Numbered from the stretch's first letter, positions 8,727 to 17,952 are shown. The stretch is 64,000 nt of DNA from Chryseobacterium gregarium DSM 19109 (GCF_000430845.1 NZ_AUMU01000010.1:1-64000); one strand, 5' to 3'. Notes: a model not told the origin generated them from the sequence alone. A program made the numbers and translations.

Positions 8727-11264
8727 ATGGATTATAAGTTTTCACAAGGTTTGAGCCAGGTGTTCAAACAAAGCAAAAGCGAAGCGAAGAGGCTGAATAG
8801 TGAATTTCTTAATACAGAACATCTACTTTTAGGTATTATAAAAACAGAAAACTCTGCAAAAGAAATCCTTCAAAACCTTAATGCGGATTTAACACAGATC
8901 AGAAGAAAAATTGAAACTCTAAATACATCAAGTCTTAATCCTATTTCTGAAGAAGTTACCAATATCTCTTTCACTAAAATGGCAGACCATGCCATTAAAC
9001 GTGCAGAGCTGGAATGCAGACAATACAAAAGCAATGAGATCAATACCGTTCATTTGCTGTTAGGCATTCTATATAAATATGAAGATCCTACTTCAAATGT
9101 ATTGGGAGCATACGACATTGATTATGAAGGCGTTTCAAAGGAGTATCAGACGATGCTGAAAAATTCCGGACAGGCACCTCAGATGAGTGCTTATGATGAC
9201 GATGACGAGAGAGAGGAATTTGAGCAGATGAGGAAGCCTACAGGCAATTTAGGCGGTTCGAAAAGCAAAACCCCGACACTTGACAACTTCGGAAGGGACC
9301 TTACTTCTTTGGCAAGAGACGGAAAATTAGATCCGGTAATCGGCCGTGAAAAAGAAATTGAAAGGGTTTCCCAGATCCTTTCCCGAAGAAAGAAAAACAA
9401 TCCGCTTCTTATTGGGGAGCCGGGAGTTGGTAAATCTGCAATAGCAGAGGGATTAGCTTTAAGAATTCAGCAGAAAAAAGTGTCCAGGGTCCTTTACGGG
9501 AAACGGGTTATCACTTTGGATCTAGCAAGTCTGGTAGCGGGAACCAAATACCGCGGACAGTTTGAGGAAAGAATGAAAGCTATTATGACGGAGCTGGAAA
9601 AAAACAGGGATGTCATTTTATTCATTGATGAGCTTCACACCATTGTCGGTGCTGGAAGTTCTACAGGAAGCTTAGATGCCTCGAATATGTTCAAACCGGC
9701 TTTGGCAAGAGGAGAAATTCAATGCATCGGAGCAACAACGCTGGATGAATACCGCCAGTATATCGAGAAAGACGGTGCTTTGGAAAGAAGATTCCAGAAA
9801 GTAATGGTGGAACCTACTTCTATTGATGAAACCATTCAGATCCTGAACCAGATTAAAGATAAGTATGAAGAGCATCATAATGTTATTTACACGCCTGAAG
9901 CAATCTTAGCGTGTGTGAATTTGACATCAAGATACATTACAGACCGTTTTTTACCCGATAAAGCGATTGATGCAATGGATGAAGCCGGTTCCCGTGTTTA
10001 TATTAAAAATATGAAGGTTCCTACCGAAATCATCGATTTTGAAAAGAAAATTGAAGATATCAAGGAATTAAAGCAAAAGGCGGTAAAAGCACAGGATTAC
10101 CTAGAGGCAAGAAAGCTGAAGGATGAAGAAGAAAGGCTTCAGATGGAACTGAATTCTGCTCAGGATAAGTGGGACAAGGATGTAAAAGATAAGAAAGAAA
10201 CCGTATCTGAGGAAAGCGTTGCGGAAGTAGTTTCTATGATGAGCGGGGTGCCTGTAACAAAAGTAGGCAAAAATGAGCTTGATAAGCTGGCCGGAATGGA
10301 TAATCATCTGAACGGAAAAGTAATCGGTCAGGAGGATGCTGTGAAAAAGGTAGTAAAAGCCATTCAAAGAAACAGAGCCGGGCTTAAAGATCCTAACCGC
10401 CCGATCGGTACATTCATTTTCCTTGGGACAACAGGGGTCGGTAAAACCGAGCTTGCCAAAGTGATGGCAAGGGAACTTTTCGAATCTGATGAATCGTTAA
10501 TCAGGATCGACATGAGTGAATACATGGAGAAATTTGCCGTTTCGAGATTGGTCGGTGCGCCTCCGGGATATGTCGGATATGAAGAAGGCGGACAACTGAC
10601 AGAAGCTGTAAGAAGAAAACCTTATGCGGTGGTCCTATTGGATGAGATTGAAAAGGCCCACCCTGATGTATTCAATATTCTATTGCAGATTCTGGATGAG
10701 GGTCACGTTACGGACAGCTTAGGAAGGAAAATAGACTTTAGAAATACCATTATTATCCTTACTTCAAACATCGGTACGAGAGACCTTAAAGATTTCGGAG
10801 ACGGTGTAGGATTCGGGACTGCTGCCAAGAAAACAGGGACAGATTCCAGAGCCAGGAGTACCATTGAAAATGCGCTTAAAAAAGCATTCGCTCCTGAGTT
10901 CTTAAACAGAATAGATGATATTGTGATCTTTAATTCTCTTGAAAAAGAGGATATCAAGAAAATCATTGACTTGGAGCTGAACAAATTGTACAGCAGACTG
11001 GAGAAATTAAATTATAAAGTGGAACTGACTGACGAAGCAAGAGAATTTATTTCCGAAAAAGGATGGGACAAGGACTTCGGGGCAAGACCGCTGAAAAGAG
11101 CGATCCAGAAATATATCGAAGATCTGCTGGCTGAAATGCTGGTAAACAAACAGCTGAATGAAGGCGAGACCGTAATTCTCGATGTTAATGAAGCTAAAGA
11201 TGCTTTGGCAGGAAAAGCTTCAAAACCGAAGAAATCTGCCGCTGAAAAGTCTTCTCAATCTTAA
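8727..11264 (+). CDS. clpC: ATP-dependent Clp protease ATP-binding subunit ClpC
   Basis: 845 residues from the ATG at 8727 (MDYKFSQGL, the usual family start); an ATG four codons upstream at 8715 is less likely. Order: N-terminal Clp_N double repeat (LNTEHLLLGI, NTVHLLLGIL), AAA-1 with Walker A GEPGVGKSA and Walker B FIDELH, a middle domain with a UVR-like segment (YLEARKLKDEEERLQ), AAA-2 with Walker A GTTGVGKTE, then a VGF tripeptide in FGDGVGFG that can dock ClpP. It unfolds substrates and feeds ClpP in the cytosol. The C-terminal tail is Lys/Ser-rich. It is monocistronic, closed by a strong terminator. Confidence 0.95.
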   Translation: MDYKFSQGLSQVFKQSKSEAKRLNSEFLNTEHLLLGIIKTENSAKEILQNLNADLTQIRRKIETLNTSSLNPISEEVTNISFTKMADHAIKRAELECRQYKSNEINTVHLLLGILYKYEDPTSNVLGAYDIDYEGVSKEYQTMLKNSGQAPQMSAYDDDDEREEFEQMRKPTGNLGGSKSKTPTLDNFGRDLTSLARDGKLDPVIGREKEIERVSQILSRRKKNNPLLIGEPGVGKSAIAEGLALRIQQKKVSRVLYGKRVITLDLASLVAGTKYRGQFEERMKAIMTELEKNRDVILFIDELHTIVGAGSSTGSLDASNMFKPALARGEIQCIGATTLDEYRQYIEKDGALERRFQKVMVEPTSIDETIQILNQIKDKYEEHHNVIYTPEAILACVNLTSRYITDRFLPDKAIDAMDEAGSRVYIKNMKVPTEIIDFEKKIEDIKELKQKAVKAQDYLEARKLKDEEERLQMELNSAQDKWDKDVKDKKETVSEESVAEVVSMMSGVPVTKVGKNELDKLAGMDNHLNGKVIGQEDAVKKVVKAIQRNRAGLKDPNRPIGTFIFLGTTGVGKTELAKVMARELFESDESLIRIDMSEYMEKFAVSRLVGAPPGYVGYEEGGQLTEAVRRKPYAVVLLDEIEKAHPDVFNILLQILDEGHVTDSLGRKIDFRNTIIILTSNIGTRDLKDFGDGVGFGTAAKKTGTDSRARSTIENALKKAFAPEFLNRIDDIVIFNSLEKEDIKKIIDLELNKLYSRLEKLNYKVELTDEAREFISEKGWDKDFGARPLKRAIQKYIEDLLAEMLVNKQLNEGETVILDVNEAKDALAGKASKPKKSAAEKSSQS

Positions 11265-11289
11265 TTAAATACTAAGTTAATTTAAATAG

Positions 11290-11318
11290 AAAGCACCGGA
11301 AATTTCCGGTGCTTTTGT
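11290..11318. terminator. Bidirectional terminator between clpC and the outer-membrane protein gene
   Basis: A perfect palindrome built on AAAGCACCGGAAA and its complement (11290-11315), flanked by T on the plus strand. It can stop clpC from the left and the converging gene from the right. Confidence 0.85.
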
Positions 11319-11386
11319 ATTTTTAGCAAAATAATATAATGGTTATATAGATCTTTTAAAATATTTGCATTCTTCAGATATATCTA

Positions 11387-11914
11387 TTAAAGCCCCATCA
11401 CAAATCCGATATTTGGGACCAAACCACTTGAAAATATACTCGAATTTTCTTTCCAGAGTACATTATACATCAAGCCGATCTGTATAAAGGAATTGTTACC
11501 GACTCTCTGCATATAGCCACCGCCGAGATATAAAGCATCTTCCTGGTTATTCATTTTATAGTCATAGAACTTATCTTTATAATTTATAAAATAATGCTGA
11601 TAATTTGCACTCAGATAAAACATATCGGCGATATAATAATTGACAAAAGGACCGATTCCGAACATTGTGGAACGGTAAAAGTCTGAAGTCTGCCAGGAAA
11701 CACTACCTGTCATTCCGCCTTCAAGATCATCCGCAAGCCTGTATCCTACCCTTGGCGAAGCTGATAAATAAAAAGTACTCTGGCTTCCGAAGCCCACGCC
11801 TATCCCACCGCCAAATGTCCAGCGGTTGCGGTTTCCAGATAATGAATCCGATGCCATCTGGGAAAATACAGACCCTGAAATAAGGAGAAATAAAGGAACA
11901 ATTAATTTTTTCAT
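11387..11914 (-). CDS. Small outer-membrane beta-barrel protein
   Basis: 175 residues with a cleavable signal peptide (ISGSVFSQ, cut near residue 19). The mature part shows alternating strands rich in Gly, Tyr and Phe (WTFGGGIGVGFG, ASPRVGYRL, LGGGYMQRVG) and a hydrophobic end IGFVMGL, as expected for an eight-stranded OmpA/OmpW-sized barrel with a C-terminal insertion signal. No peptidoglycan-binding domain follows. Function is unknown; it converges on clpC and has its own transcript. Confidence 0.75.
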   Translation of the reverse strand: MKKLIVPLFLLISGSVFSQMASDSLSGNRNRWTFGGGIGVGFGSQSTFYLSASPRVGYRLADDLEGGMTGSVSWQTSDFYRSTMFGIGPFVNYYIADMFYLSANYQHYFINYKDKFYDYKMNNQEDALYLGGGYMQRVGNNSFIQIGLMYNVLWKENSSIFSSGLVPNIGFVMGL

Positions 11915-11970
11915 AGCATTGTTTTTATCGATGCTTAAAATTATGTTTTTTTTACGAATATTTTTAGTCG

Positions 11971-11978
11971 TATTTTTG
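11971..11978 (+). promoter_or_regulatory. Promoter -7 element for mnmA
   Basis: TATTTTTG matches TAnnTTTG, 50 bases upstream of the mnmA ATG. The resulting leader is about 45 bases, with an ACTCCCGTTAAGAGT imperfect hairpin inside it. Confidence 0.55.
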
Positions 11979-12028
11979 CAGCGTCAAACTAAGAACTCCC
12001 GTTAAGAGTTTCGTAAAATTGAAATACA

Positions 12029-13216
12029 ATGAAAGTAGTAGTAGGATTATCCGGAGGTGTTGATTCCAGCGTAACAGCATATTTGCTGCAGCAGCAGGGT
12101 CATGAGGTTGTCGCGCTTTTTATGCGGAACTGGAACGATGCTTCGGTAACACTGGAAGATGAATGTCCGTGGATTGAGGACAGTAACGATGCATTAATGG
12201 TTGCGCAGAAATTAGGGATCCCTTTTCAGGTGATTGATATGAGCGAACTGTATAAGGAAAGGATCGTTGATTACATGTTCGATGAATACCAGAGAGGAAG
12301 AACTCCGAATCCTGATATTCTGTGTAACAGGGAAGTTAAATTCGATGTCTTTATGAAAACAGCGATGTCTTTGGGGGCGGATAAAGTTGCCACCGGCCAT
12401 TATGCGAGAGTAGACTCAACAGTTGATGTAAACGGAAAGGAAATTTTCCATTTATTAGCCGGAAAAGACAACAATAAAGACCAGTCTTATTTTTTATGCC
12501 AGTTATCGCAGGATCAGTTATCCAAAGCGTTGTTTCCAATCGGGGAACTGACAAAACCTGAAGTAAGGCAAATTGCCAAAGAAATCGGCTTGGTAACCGC
12601 AGATAAAAAAGACTCACAGGGATTATGTTTTATCGGAAAAGTGAGCCTTCCGCAGTTTTTACAACAGCAATTGGTGCCGAAGGAAGGTGAGATTGTTGAA
12701 ATTTTCAAAGATTCACCTTTATTTTCTCAGGCCATCCCAGAATTTTCTTCAAAACAGGAAGAACTGGAATTTTTAAGTCAGAAAATCAATTATAAAAAAA
12801 CTGACGGAAAAGTGATCGGAAAGCATCAGGGTGCCCAGTTTTTCACGATCGGACAGAGCAAAGGGCTGGGAATCGGCGGACATAAGGAAAGCTGCTTCAT
12901 CATTTCAAGAGACATGGAAAACAACATTCTTTTTGTTGGTGAAGGGCACCAGTTTCCCGGATTGCTGAAGAAAGCATTGAAAATAGATAATGCTGAACTC
13001 CATTGGGTCCGTGAGGATTTAAGATTAAAAAACGGCGAATCCCTGGAAGTAATGGCAAGATTCCGCTACAGGCAGTCGTTGCAGAAAGCGACGGTCTACC
13101 AGTTTGAAGATGCCGTTTATATTGAGTTTGAAGAAGTACAGTCTGCCATTGCAGAAGGGCAGTTTGCAGCATGGTATATTGATGAAGAACTTTTGGGAAG
13201 CGGTGTTATATCGTAA
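12029..13216 (+). CDS. mnmA: tRNA-specific 2-thiouridylase MnmA
   Basis: 395 residues. The PP-loop GLSGGVDSS at residues 6-14 binds ATP, the catalytic cysteine pair lies in [12 protein letters not shown] and [11 protein letters not shown], and the C-terminal domain holds the [13 protein letters not shown] segment. The enzyme transfers sulfur to U34 of Lys, Glu and Gln tRNAs in the cytosol. Its substrate positions are also modified by MnmG, encoded 34 kb away in this window. At 395 residues it is slightly longer than many MnmA proteins, with an insertion around residues 230-260. Confidence 0.95.
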   Translation: MKVVVGLSGGVDSSVTAYLLQQQGHEVVALFMRNWNDASVTLEDECPWIEDSNDALMVAQKLGIPFQVIDMSELYKERIVDYMFDEYQRGRTPNPDILCNREVKFDVFMKTAMSLGADKVATGHYARVDSTVDVNGKEIFHLLAGKDNNKDQSYFLCQLSQDQLSKALFPIGELTKPEVRQIAKEIGLVTADKKDSQGLCFIGKVSLPQFLQQQLVPKEGEIVEIFKDSPLFSQAIPEFSSKQEELEFLSQKINYKKTDGKVIGKHQGAQFFTIGQSKGLGIGGHKESCFIISRDMENNILFVGEGHQFPGLLKKALKIDNAELHWVREDLRLKNGESLEVMARFRYRQSLQKATVYQFEDAVYIEFEEVQSAIAEGQFAAWYIDEELLGSGVIS

Positions 13217-13288
13217 AAACAACTGAATTTTTTGTAACTTATTTTGAGTTGTTATACTTACTCTGTAAATAACAATAAAAATATCATT

Positions 13289-13492
13289 ATGAAAAACATT
13301 TTAAAAAACCATTATTCATCATTCCATCAGGTTATCATCGCTGGTGTATCATCATTTTTAGGATATCACCTGTATCAGGAAATCGTACATCCGGAGAAGT
13401 CACAGCTTACCTTAAGCCTGATGCTGATTGTACTCACTTACGCCCTGATCAGCAAATACGGGATCAGACCCGAAAACAGAGATAAAATATAA
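13289..13492 (+). CDS. Small hypothetical membrane protein
   Basis: 67 residues from the ATG at 13289; the frame is open further upstream (13244), but that would put the start inside a promoter-like leader. One or two hydrophobic helices are visible (IIAGVSSFLGYHLY and LTLSLMLIVLTYALI) joined by a charged turn. It lies 72 bases after mnmA and ends in a strong terminator. I recognise no family. Confidence 0.55.
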   Translation: MKNILKNHYSSFHQVIIAGVSSFLGYHLYQEIVHPEKSQLTLSLMLIVLTYALISKYGIRPENRDKI

Positions 13493-13506
13493 TTTGCCCT
13501 ATACAT

Positions 13507-13535
13507 AACCCGGAACATTCTGTTTCGGGTTTTTA
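13507..13535 (+). terminator. Terminator after the small membrane protein
   Basis: AACCCGGAACA (13507-13517) pairs with TGTTTCGGGTT (13521-13531) around loop TTC, then T-rich sequence follows: an 11-bp stem with one G-T wobble. Confidence 0.85.
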
Positions 13536-13567
13536 TTTGAATCACATTCATCATGCGGTTATCTTAT

Positions 13568-13909
13568 TTAATCCTTTGACTGATGCATTTTAACATAGAC
13601 CATAACAATGATTTCCACCATTAAAATCATCAGTAAATATCCCACAAGCTTTCCCAGGTATATTCCTCTGATCAATTTTACAATTCCCAAAATAAAAATG
13701 GCTGCTGCGAAATAAAGGGTGGTGTCGGAAACCGTTTCTTTAAATAATTTCAGAAGGAAAATTGAAACGTAAAATCCGGACAGCAGGATTAAATAAAACC
13801 TGAGAAAGTGAGGTCCCTTTAAAGAAACCGGGTTTAAAGGATAATTAACAAGGATGAGCCACAGAAAGCTTATCAGGACCGGAGCGGTATGGATGATTAT
13901 TTTTTTCAC
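13568..13909 (-). CDS. Hypothetical four-helix membrane protein
   Basis: 113 residues, almost entirely hydrophobic, with about four helices: residues 8-25, 38-56, 65-83 and 88-107. The short cytosolic tail ends KMHQSKD. No conserved polar motif or family recognised. It lies 15 bases downstream of the glycine-rich-tail protein gene and is probably co-transcribed with it, so the two may act together in the inner membrane. Confidence 0.65.
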   Translation of the reverse strand: MKKIIIHTAPVLISFLWLILVNYPLNPVSLKGPHFLRFYLILLSGFYVSIFLLKLFKETVSDTTLYFAAAIFILGIVKLIRGIYLGKLVGYLLMILMVEIIVMVYVKMHQSKD

Positions 13910-13924
13910 AGTACCCGTTATATA

Positions 13925-14656
13925 TTAATCCCCTCCACCACCACAGCCTCCGCAACCGCTGCCACAGCTGCTTCCGCATGAACTGCTGCAGCCTGATGAA
14001 CCGGCATCTCCGCCATTTCCGCAGCTGCCTCCTCCACCGTTGTTGTTACGGTCTCTAGGATCATTATTTTTATTGAAAAAGTAAGCAATAATACCTATTA
14101 ATGGGATTATGATAAATACCATTGACATATTGTACACCGAATCCGAACATGAACCTACCATAAAAATCACTGACAGTACCGAAAGGATTTTAAGGCTGTC
14201 TAACCATGATTTTTTATCATTTCCCGGCTTCCTGTTATGTGTCCATATATCTTCAGGAGCTATCTGATGAAAAACTTCCCCGTAGTTTTTTAATGTTTCC
14301 CGAAACCAGGCTTCATGTTTTGCTTTTTCATGACTGCCTCCGTTGGAAGGATGGTGATGCAGCTTCTGTCGCAGAATATCCGGGCAGAATTCTTCCCAGT
14401 AATTTTGGGTATAGATCAGGTGCATATGCCAGACCTTATCGATCACCCGGCTTGGAGAAGCACCTCCCGGCACAATACAGCAGAGATAAACGAACTTTTT
14501 ATACTCTTCCACAGCCTTCTGCGTAAAGCTTTCTGTCCAGTTTTCCTCTGTCGCCAATTTTTTTGAAAAAGGGATTTCTGCACCGGGAGTATCTAATGAA
14601 AAACCCTGGATTCTGTTCCATAGGCTGCTGTCCTGTACAATGTTTGTTGTTTCCAT
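13925..14656 (-). CDS. GRDP-like domain membrane protein with Gly/Cys-rich tail
   Basis: 243 residues. Residues 1-140 contain VIDKVWHMHLIYTQNYWEEF (71-90), the WHxHL signature of the glycine-rich-domain-containing (DUF1399/GRDP-like) family. Two hydrophobic helices follow (about 152-168 and 176-192). The last 40 residues are nearly only Gly, Cys and Ser (GSSCGSGCGGCGGGG), giving more than ten closely spaced cysteines. Such tails occur in several bacterial membrane proteins of unknown role; metal binding or disulfide formation is conceivable. The tail should face the cytosol if both helices span the membrane and the N-terminal domain is cytosolic. Function unknown. Confidence 0.65.
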   Translation of the reverse strand: METTNIVQDSSLWNRIQGFSLDTPGAEIPFSKKLATEENWTESFTQKAVEEYKKFVYLCCIVPGGASPSRVIDKVWHMHLIYTQNYWEEFCPDILRQKLHHHPSNGGSHEKAKHEAWFRETLKNYGEVFHQIAPEDIWTHNRKPGNDKKSWLDSLKILSVLSVIFMVGSCSDSVYNMSMVFIIIPLIGIIAYFFNKNNDPRDRNNNGGGGSCGNGGDAGSSGCSSSCGSSCGSGCGGCGGGGD

Positions 14657-14774
14657 CGTTTTAACTTTTAAGGTTTACTCAAATTTGGCCTGAAATAAAA
14701 ATATAAGAGTCTTGCGACAGCCTTTTTTGGTTTTAAAAAAATCTTAAATTGGTCTTATAAAAATTAATAGAGTG

Positions 14775-15671
14775 ATGATTAAAGAAGATATTCTGCATCT
14801 GGAAAAATTAATGAATTTTTTAAGCCGGCATTTTTTGAAGAAAAACCATTGGGAAAGCGTTTCAAAAACCGAATGGTCTTATATTGTTGCCGAACTTAAC
14901 GAACTGATCATTCATGAAAATACGAAGAAAAACATCAAGAAAAAACCTGATCTGTTGGGGATGAACTATTTATATGAGCATCTGATCATCAATAAACTCA
15001 AGAAATACCATCAGAATAACCATGCAGTCCTAAGCAAACCGAACCTGGCCAAATTAAGTCTGATGGTTAAAGTATTGGGATATTCAAATTATATCGAATT
15101 TATCAATTCCAATACGGAAGCCTTTAATTTTAATGATCTGCGAATTGATATGGCTCATGTAAAGCAGAATACAGAATTGCTTGACAAACTTGTCGGCTGC
15201 TGGTATTCCTACAACCGGAACCTTCCGGAAAACCCCGTACAGGCCAAAGAAGACCGGATCTGGCGTTCGGCAACGGAAATCTACAAGTCTGAAACTTCCG
15301 GTGACTATTTTATTGAAAGAAGCGGCGGCGACCGCCATAAATATTTCGGGAAGGTAACTGCCTATTCAGATTATGTCTTCATTATCATGAACAGCAATAC
15401 TTTCCTCCGTCAGCGCCATTTTATTTCAAGAATAAAAGACATCAAGGAAAAACTGAAAAATCCGGAATATAAGCTCCATGAACTGCATTTTATAAGTACG
15501 TGTATTAGTTTTAATCAGGAGCCGATTGCTCTTTTCGAGATCTTTCAGAAAGCCGACCGGAAAATATTTATCCCCGATTCCGTCAGCTACCCGATCGGCA
15601 GTGAAGAAATTCCGGAATCTATTGTACAGCAGCTTGAAGACACCGAATCTAACCGTATTGATTACAGATAG
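14775..15671 (+). CDS. Hypothetical protein of unknown family
   Basis: 298 residues from the ATG at 14775, chosen over GTG at 14772. There is no signal peptide or membrane helix. The first 130 residues look helical with many lysines; from about residue 135 the sequence becomes beta-rich (LVGCWYSYNR, ATEIYKSETSGDYFIER, YSDYVFIIMNSNTF). The GCWYSYNR stretch with evenly spaced aromatic strands recalls small ligand- or sensor-type beta domains, but no family was identified. It is divergent from the GRDP-like gene and converges on the LytTR regulator. Confidence 0.6.
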   Translation: MIKEDILHLEKLMNFLSRHFLKKNHWESVSKTEWSYIVAELNELIIHENTKKNIKKKPDLLGMNYLYEHLIINKLKKYHQNNHAVLSKPNLAKLSLMVKVLGYSNYIEFINSNTEAFNFNDLRIDMAHVKQNTELLDKLVGCWYSYNRNLPENPVQAKEDRIWRSATEIYKSETSGDYFIERSGGDRHKYFGKVTAYSDYVFIIMNSNTFLRQRHFISRIKDIKEKLKNPEYKLHELHFISTCISFNQEPIALFEIFQKADRKIFIPDSVSYPIGSEEIPESIVQQLEDTESNRIDYR

Positions 15672-15718
15672 TTAATCTTTATACATTCAGATTAAAAGTC
15701 CGATGTTATCGTCTGCAA

Positions 15719-16462
15719 TCAGCTGACCAGCCAATCTTTAAAAACCTTCACCCGGTCACGGCTTACCGTAATATCTTCCTGCGGCTGAAACTCCATCTCC
15801 ACTTTATAATTGGGGGAAGTATGGATATTTTTAATGTATCCGGAATTGATGATAAACTGCCGGTTTACTCTGAAAAAATTCTTTGCATCCAGCACTTCTT
15901 CCAGCTCATCCAGAGTGAAATCCGACGGATAGGCCCTTTCCCGGGTCTGCAGGTAAACAATTTTATTTTCACTGAAAAAGCAGCTGATCTCATGGGTCTG
16001 GACTATTTTCAGATTATATCCTATTTTAACCAGAATCCTGGAAAGCGTGGTTTTTTCCGTTTTGATTAACTGCTTGATCTCCTGCGAACTGACAGAATGA
16101 TCCGATGGGAGAAAGGATTTGAATTTTTCAATGGCTCCGGATAGGTCTTCATCCAGGATCGGTTTTAAAAGATAATCAATACTGTTTAATTTGAAGGCTT
16201 TCAGCGTATACTGGTCAAAGGCTGTAGTATAAATGATGAAGGCTTTTGTCGGGATCTTTTCAAAAATATCGAATGATAAACCGTCCCCTAAGACAATATC
16301 AGAAAAAATAAGCTGCGGATGTTCATGTTCAGCAAACCACTGAACGCCTTCCTCTACAGATTCTATTTTGGCAACCACTTCGATTTCAGGAAATTCATTA
16401 AACATTCTTTCCAATTTCCTTGAAGCCGGCTTTTCGTCTTCGATAATGACTGTTTTGATCAT
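15719..16462 (-). CDS. LytTR-family response regulator
   Basis: 247 residues from MIKTVIIEDE; an upstream in-frame ATG at 16507 would add a tail unlike receiver domains. The receiver domain (1-120) has the acidic pair E8-D9, phospho-acceptor D55 in LIFSDIVLGDG, Thr in YTTAFDQ and Lys in LLKPI. The LytTR DNA-binding domain (about 145-245) has FFRVNRQFIINSGYI and ITVSRDRVKVFKDWL. It is the presumed partner of the LytS-type kinase at 18293-19609, although a terminator separates the two transcripts. Promoters of this locus are the likeliest targets. Confidence 0.88.
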   Translation of the reverse strand: MIKTVIIEDEKPASRKLERMFNEFPEIEVVAKIESVEEGVQWFAEHEHPQLIFSDIVLGDGLSFDIFEKIPTKAFIIYTTAFDQYTLKAFKLNSIDYLLKPILDEDLSGAIEKFKSFLPSDHSVSSQEIKQLIKTEKTTLSRILVKIGYNLKIVQTHEISCFFSENKIVYLQTRERAYPSDFTLDELEEVLDAKNFFRVNRQFIINSGYIKNIHTSPNYKVEMEFQPQEDITVSRDRVKVFKDWLVS

Positions 16463-16520
16463 TGGGTTTTCTTTTTCCGATTTAAAATTCCGAATAAAAA
16501 TACTCAAAATTGAGCAGACC

Positions 16521-16796
16521 TTAAAACTGAATCGGTTTCTTCGTTTTATTCATTTCTTTTTCCATTACTTCCCTTTCCCATTCACCATCCAGGACAAACA
16601 GCCTTACCGCTTTTGTTATCAGGATAATACCCCAGATCAGAAGGATGACAGAGCCGTTCCACACAGAGAAATTAAAAATCCCTTTTTCAATGATATCATC
16701 ATACAGGATGATAAAAGAAATGATTCCGAACCATAAAAGGCTTTTATAGAATTTCTTCAATTCGCTGACTCTTTGTTGTGCCTGATTGTAGTTCAT
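16521..16796 (-). CDS. 2TM domain protein
   Basis: 91 residues matching the 2TM family (PF13239): an N-terminal amphipathic segment QQRVSELKKFYKSLLW, two hydrophobic helices (about 19-37 and 48-66) and an acidic/basic C-terminal tail. It is the most divergent of the four 2TM units in this locus: its tail reads GEWEREVMEKEM where the others have SWEEKKI. It lies 30 bases from the neighbouring 2TM gene and 58 from the regulator gene, so all three are probably one operon. Confidence 0.8.
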   Translation of the reverse strand: MNYNQAQQRVSELKKFYKSLLWFGIISFIILYDDIIEKGIFNFSVWNGSVILLIWGIILITKAVRLFVLDGEWEREVMEKEMNKTKKPIQF

Positions 16797-16826
16797 TTTT
16801 ATTTTATTTTAAGATTAATAGTATGG

Positions 16827-17120
16827 TTAAATTGTTTTGATATTCTTTGTCTCCTCTTGCATAAGCTCTTTGATCTTTTTCTCTTCCCAGCTCTTCCCGA
16901 TGCCGAACGTATTGATCGCATGGGCGGCAATACCTATTCCCCAGCCTAACATCGGCCAGAAAAACCAAAGATATTCCTTAGAGGTCATAAGATTCAGAAC
17001 GATAAGAAATGGAATGACCATGCAGTAGGAAGTAAGATTCCCGTAAAACCCTTTTAATTCCTTTACTCTTCTTGCGGCTCTTTCATAAGCTGCATCCTCT
17101 TTGTTGAATTGTGTTTCCAT
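16827..17120 (-). CDS. 2TM domain protein
   Basis: 98 residues from METQFNKED; the longer in-frame ATG at 17186 lies upstream of the promoter. The core, RVKELKGFYGNL, two helices and FGIGKSWEEKKIKELM, is nearly the same as the C-terminal 2TM domain of the kinase, showing recent duplication within the locus. In PF13239 proteins the helices are thought to sit in the inner membrane with both ends cytosolic. The role is unknown; association with the kinase by domain swapping is an inference. Confidence 0.85.
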   Translation of the reverse strand: METQFNKEDAAYERAARRVKELKGFYGNLTSYCMVIPFLIVLNLMTSKEYLWFFWPMLGWGIGIAAHAINTFGIGKSWEEKKIKELMQEETKNIKTI

Positions 17121-17159
17121 ATTTTTTATTTTAAGATGAATTGTTTGTTTTTGTTGAGA

Positions 17160-17187
17160 CAAATATAGGTTAGTACAGTACTTCAAA
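17160..17187 (-). promoter_or_regulatory. Promoter with internal palindromic operator, 2TM-2TM-LytTR operon
   Basis: Minus strand: TTTG (17187-17184) as -33, TATATTTG (17167-17160) as -7, 16-base spacer. Inside the spacer lies AGTAC-N-GTACT (17172-17182), a perfect 5-1-5 inverted repeat placed where a bound regulator would affect polymerase. The start codon of the first 2TM gene is 40 bases downstream. Confidence 0.65.
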
Positions 17188-17232
17188 TCAATTTTATCTT
17201 ACCGAACGGCAGGAAATGACACCCGAATGGTA

Positions 17233-17264
17233 AAAATCCCGACTCAACGAAGAATCGGGATTTT
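17233..17264 (-). terminator. Terminator after the ICMT-like gene
   Basis: AAAATCCCGA (17233-17242) and TCGGGATTTT (17255-17264) form a 10-bp stem with a 12-base loop; on the minus strand it is followed by a T run. It separates the kinase-2TM-methyltransferase unit from the 2TM-2TM-regulator unit. Confidence 0.85.
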
Positions 17265-17376
17265 ATCTGCTGTACCGTTTGCCGGTTTAGCTTAAGATAT
17301 AAGGTTTAAATAACCTGAGCTCAGAATAAAGAATTTATTTTATCACAACCCCTGACAAAGAATATTTCCTGATCTC

Positions 17377-17946
17377 CTAATAAATAAACGGAATGAGTTT
17401 CTTGGTTTTCCGTCTGTATTCCAGATATTCTTCACCAAACTGCTCAATCAGGGCCTTTTCTTCAATCCTGATCCTGTAACTGAAAGCGATGAACGGAGGA
17501 ACGATGGCAAAAATAAGTGACAGCCAGTTATTTAAATACAATCCGAGTCCCAGGGAAGTCAATAACGAAAATGCATAAGAGGGATGCCTTACGTACCGGT
17601 AAAATCCTTGCTTTTTAATTTTATGATCCTGCCGTATCGTCACATCTACGGTAAAATACTTACCGAGAGACCTGATGATGATAAACCGGACCATAATTCC
17701 GGCCAGAATAAAAACCATCCCCACATACAGGATCCAAACCTCATCTGAAATCGGGAATTCTGTATAGTCAGAAGATATAACCGCGCCTGCTATTGAAAAA
17801 GGAATGGCAATCCAGAGGAAATTCAGCGTTGAATGATCTTTGCCTTTCTTGTCTTTTTCACCGGACTTCAGCATATTTTTGTAAAGAAATTCACTTAAAA
17901 ACCAGGCAAACATAGAACCGGCAAATATAATCTGTAATGTATTCAT
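17377..17946 (-). CDS. Isoprenylcysteine carboxyl methyltransferase-like membrane enzyme
   Basis: 189 residues, four to five helices. The C-terminal half has the family signature: a GFYRYVRHPSYAF segment (Arg-His-Pro for S-adenosylmethionine binding), RIRIEEKALIEQFGEEY and YRRKTKKLIPFIY. Bacterial members of the ICMT/phospholipid-methyltransferase superfamily act on isoprenoid or lipid acceptors at the inner membrane; the acceptor is not predictable. It lies six bases after a 2TM gene in the kinase operon, which hints that the sensed or controlled process involves a membrane lipid. Confidence 0.85.
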   Translation of the reverse strand: MNTLQIIFAGSMFAWFLSEFLYKNMLKSGEKDKKGKDHSTLNFLWIAIPFSIAGAVISSDYTEFPISDEVWILYVGMVFILAGIMVRFIIIRSLGKYFTVDVTIRQDHKIKKQGFYRYVRHPSYAFSLLTSLGLGLYLNNWLSLIFAIVPPFIAFSYRIRIEEKALIEQFGEEYLEYRRKTKKLIPFIY

Positions 17947-17952
17947 TATTTA

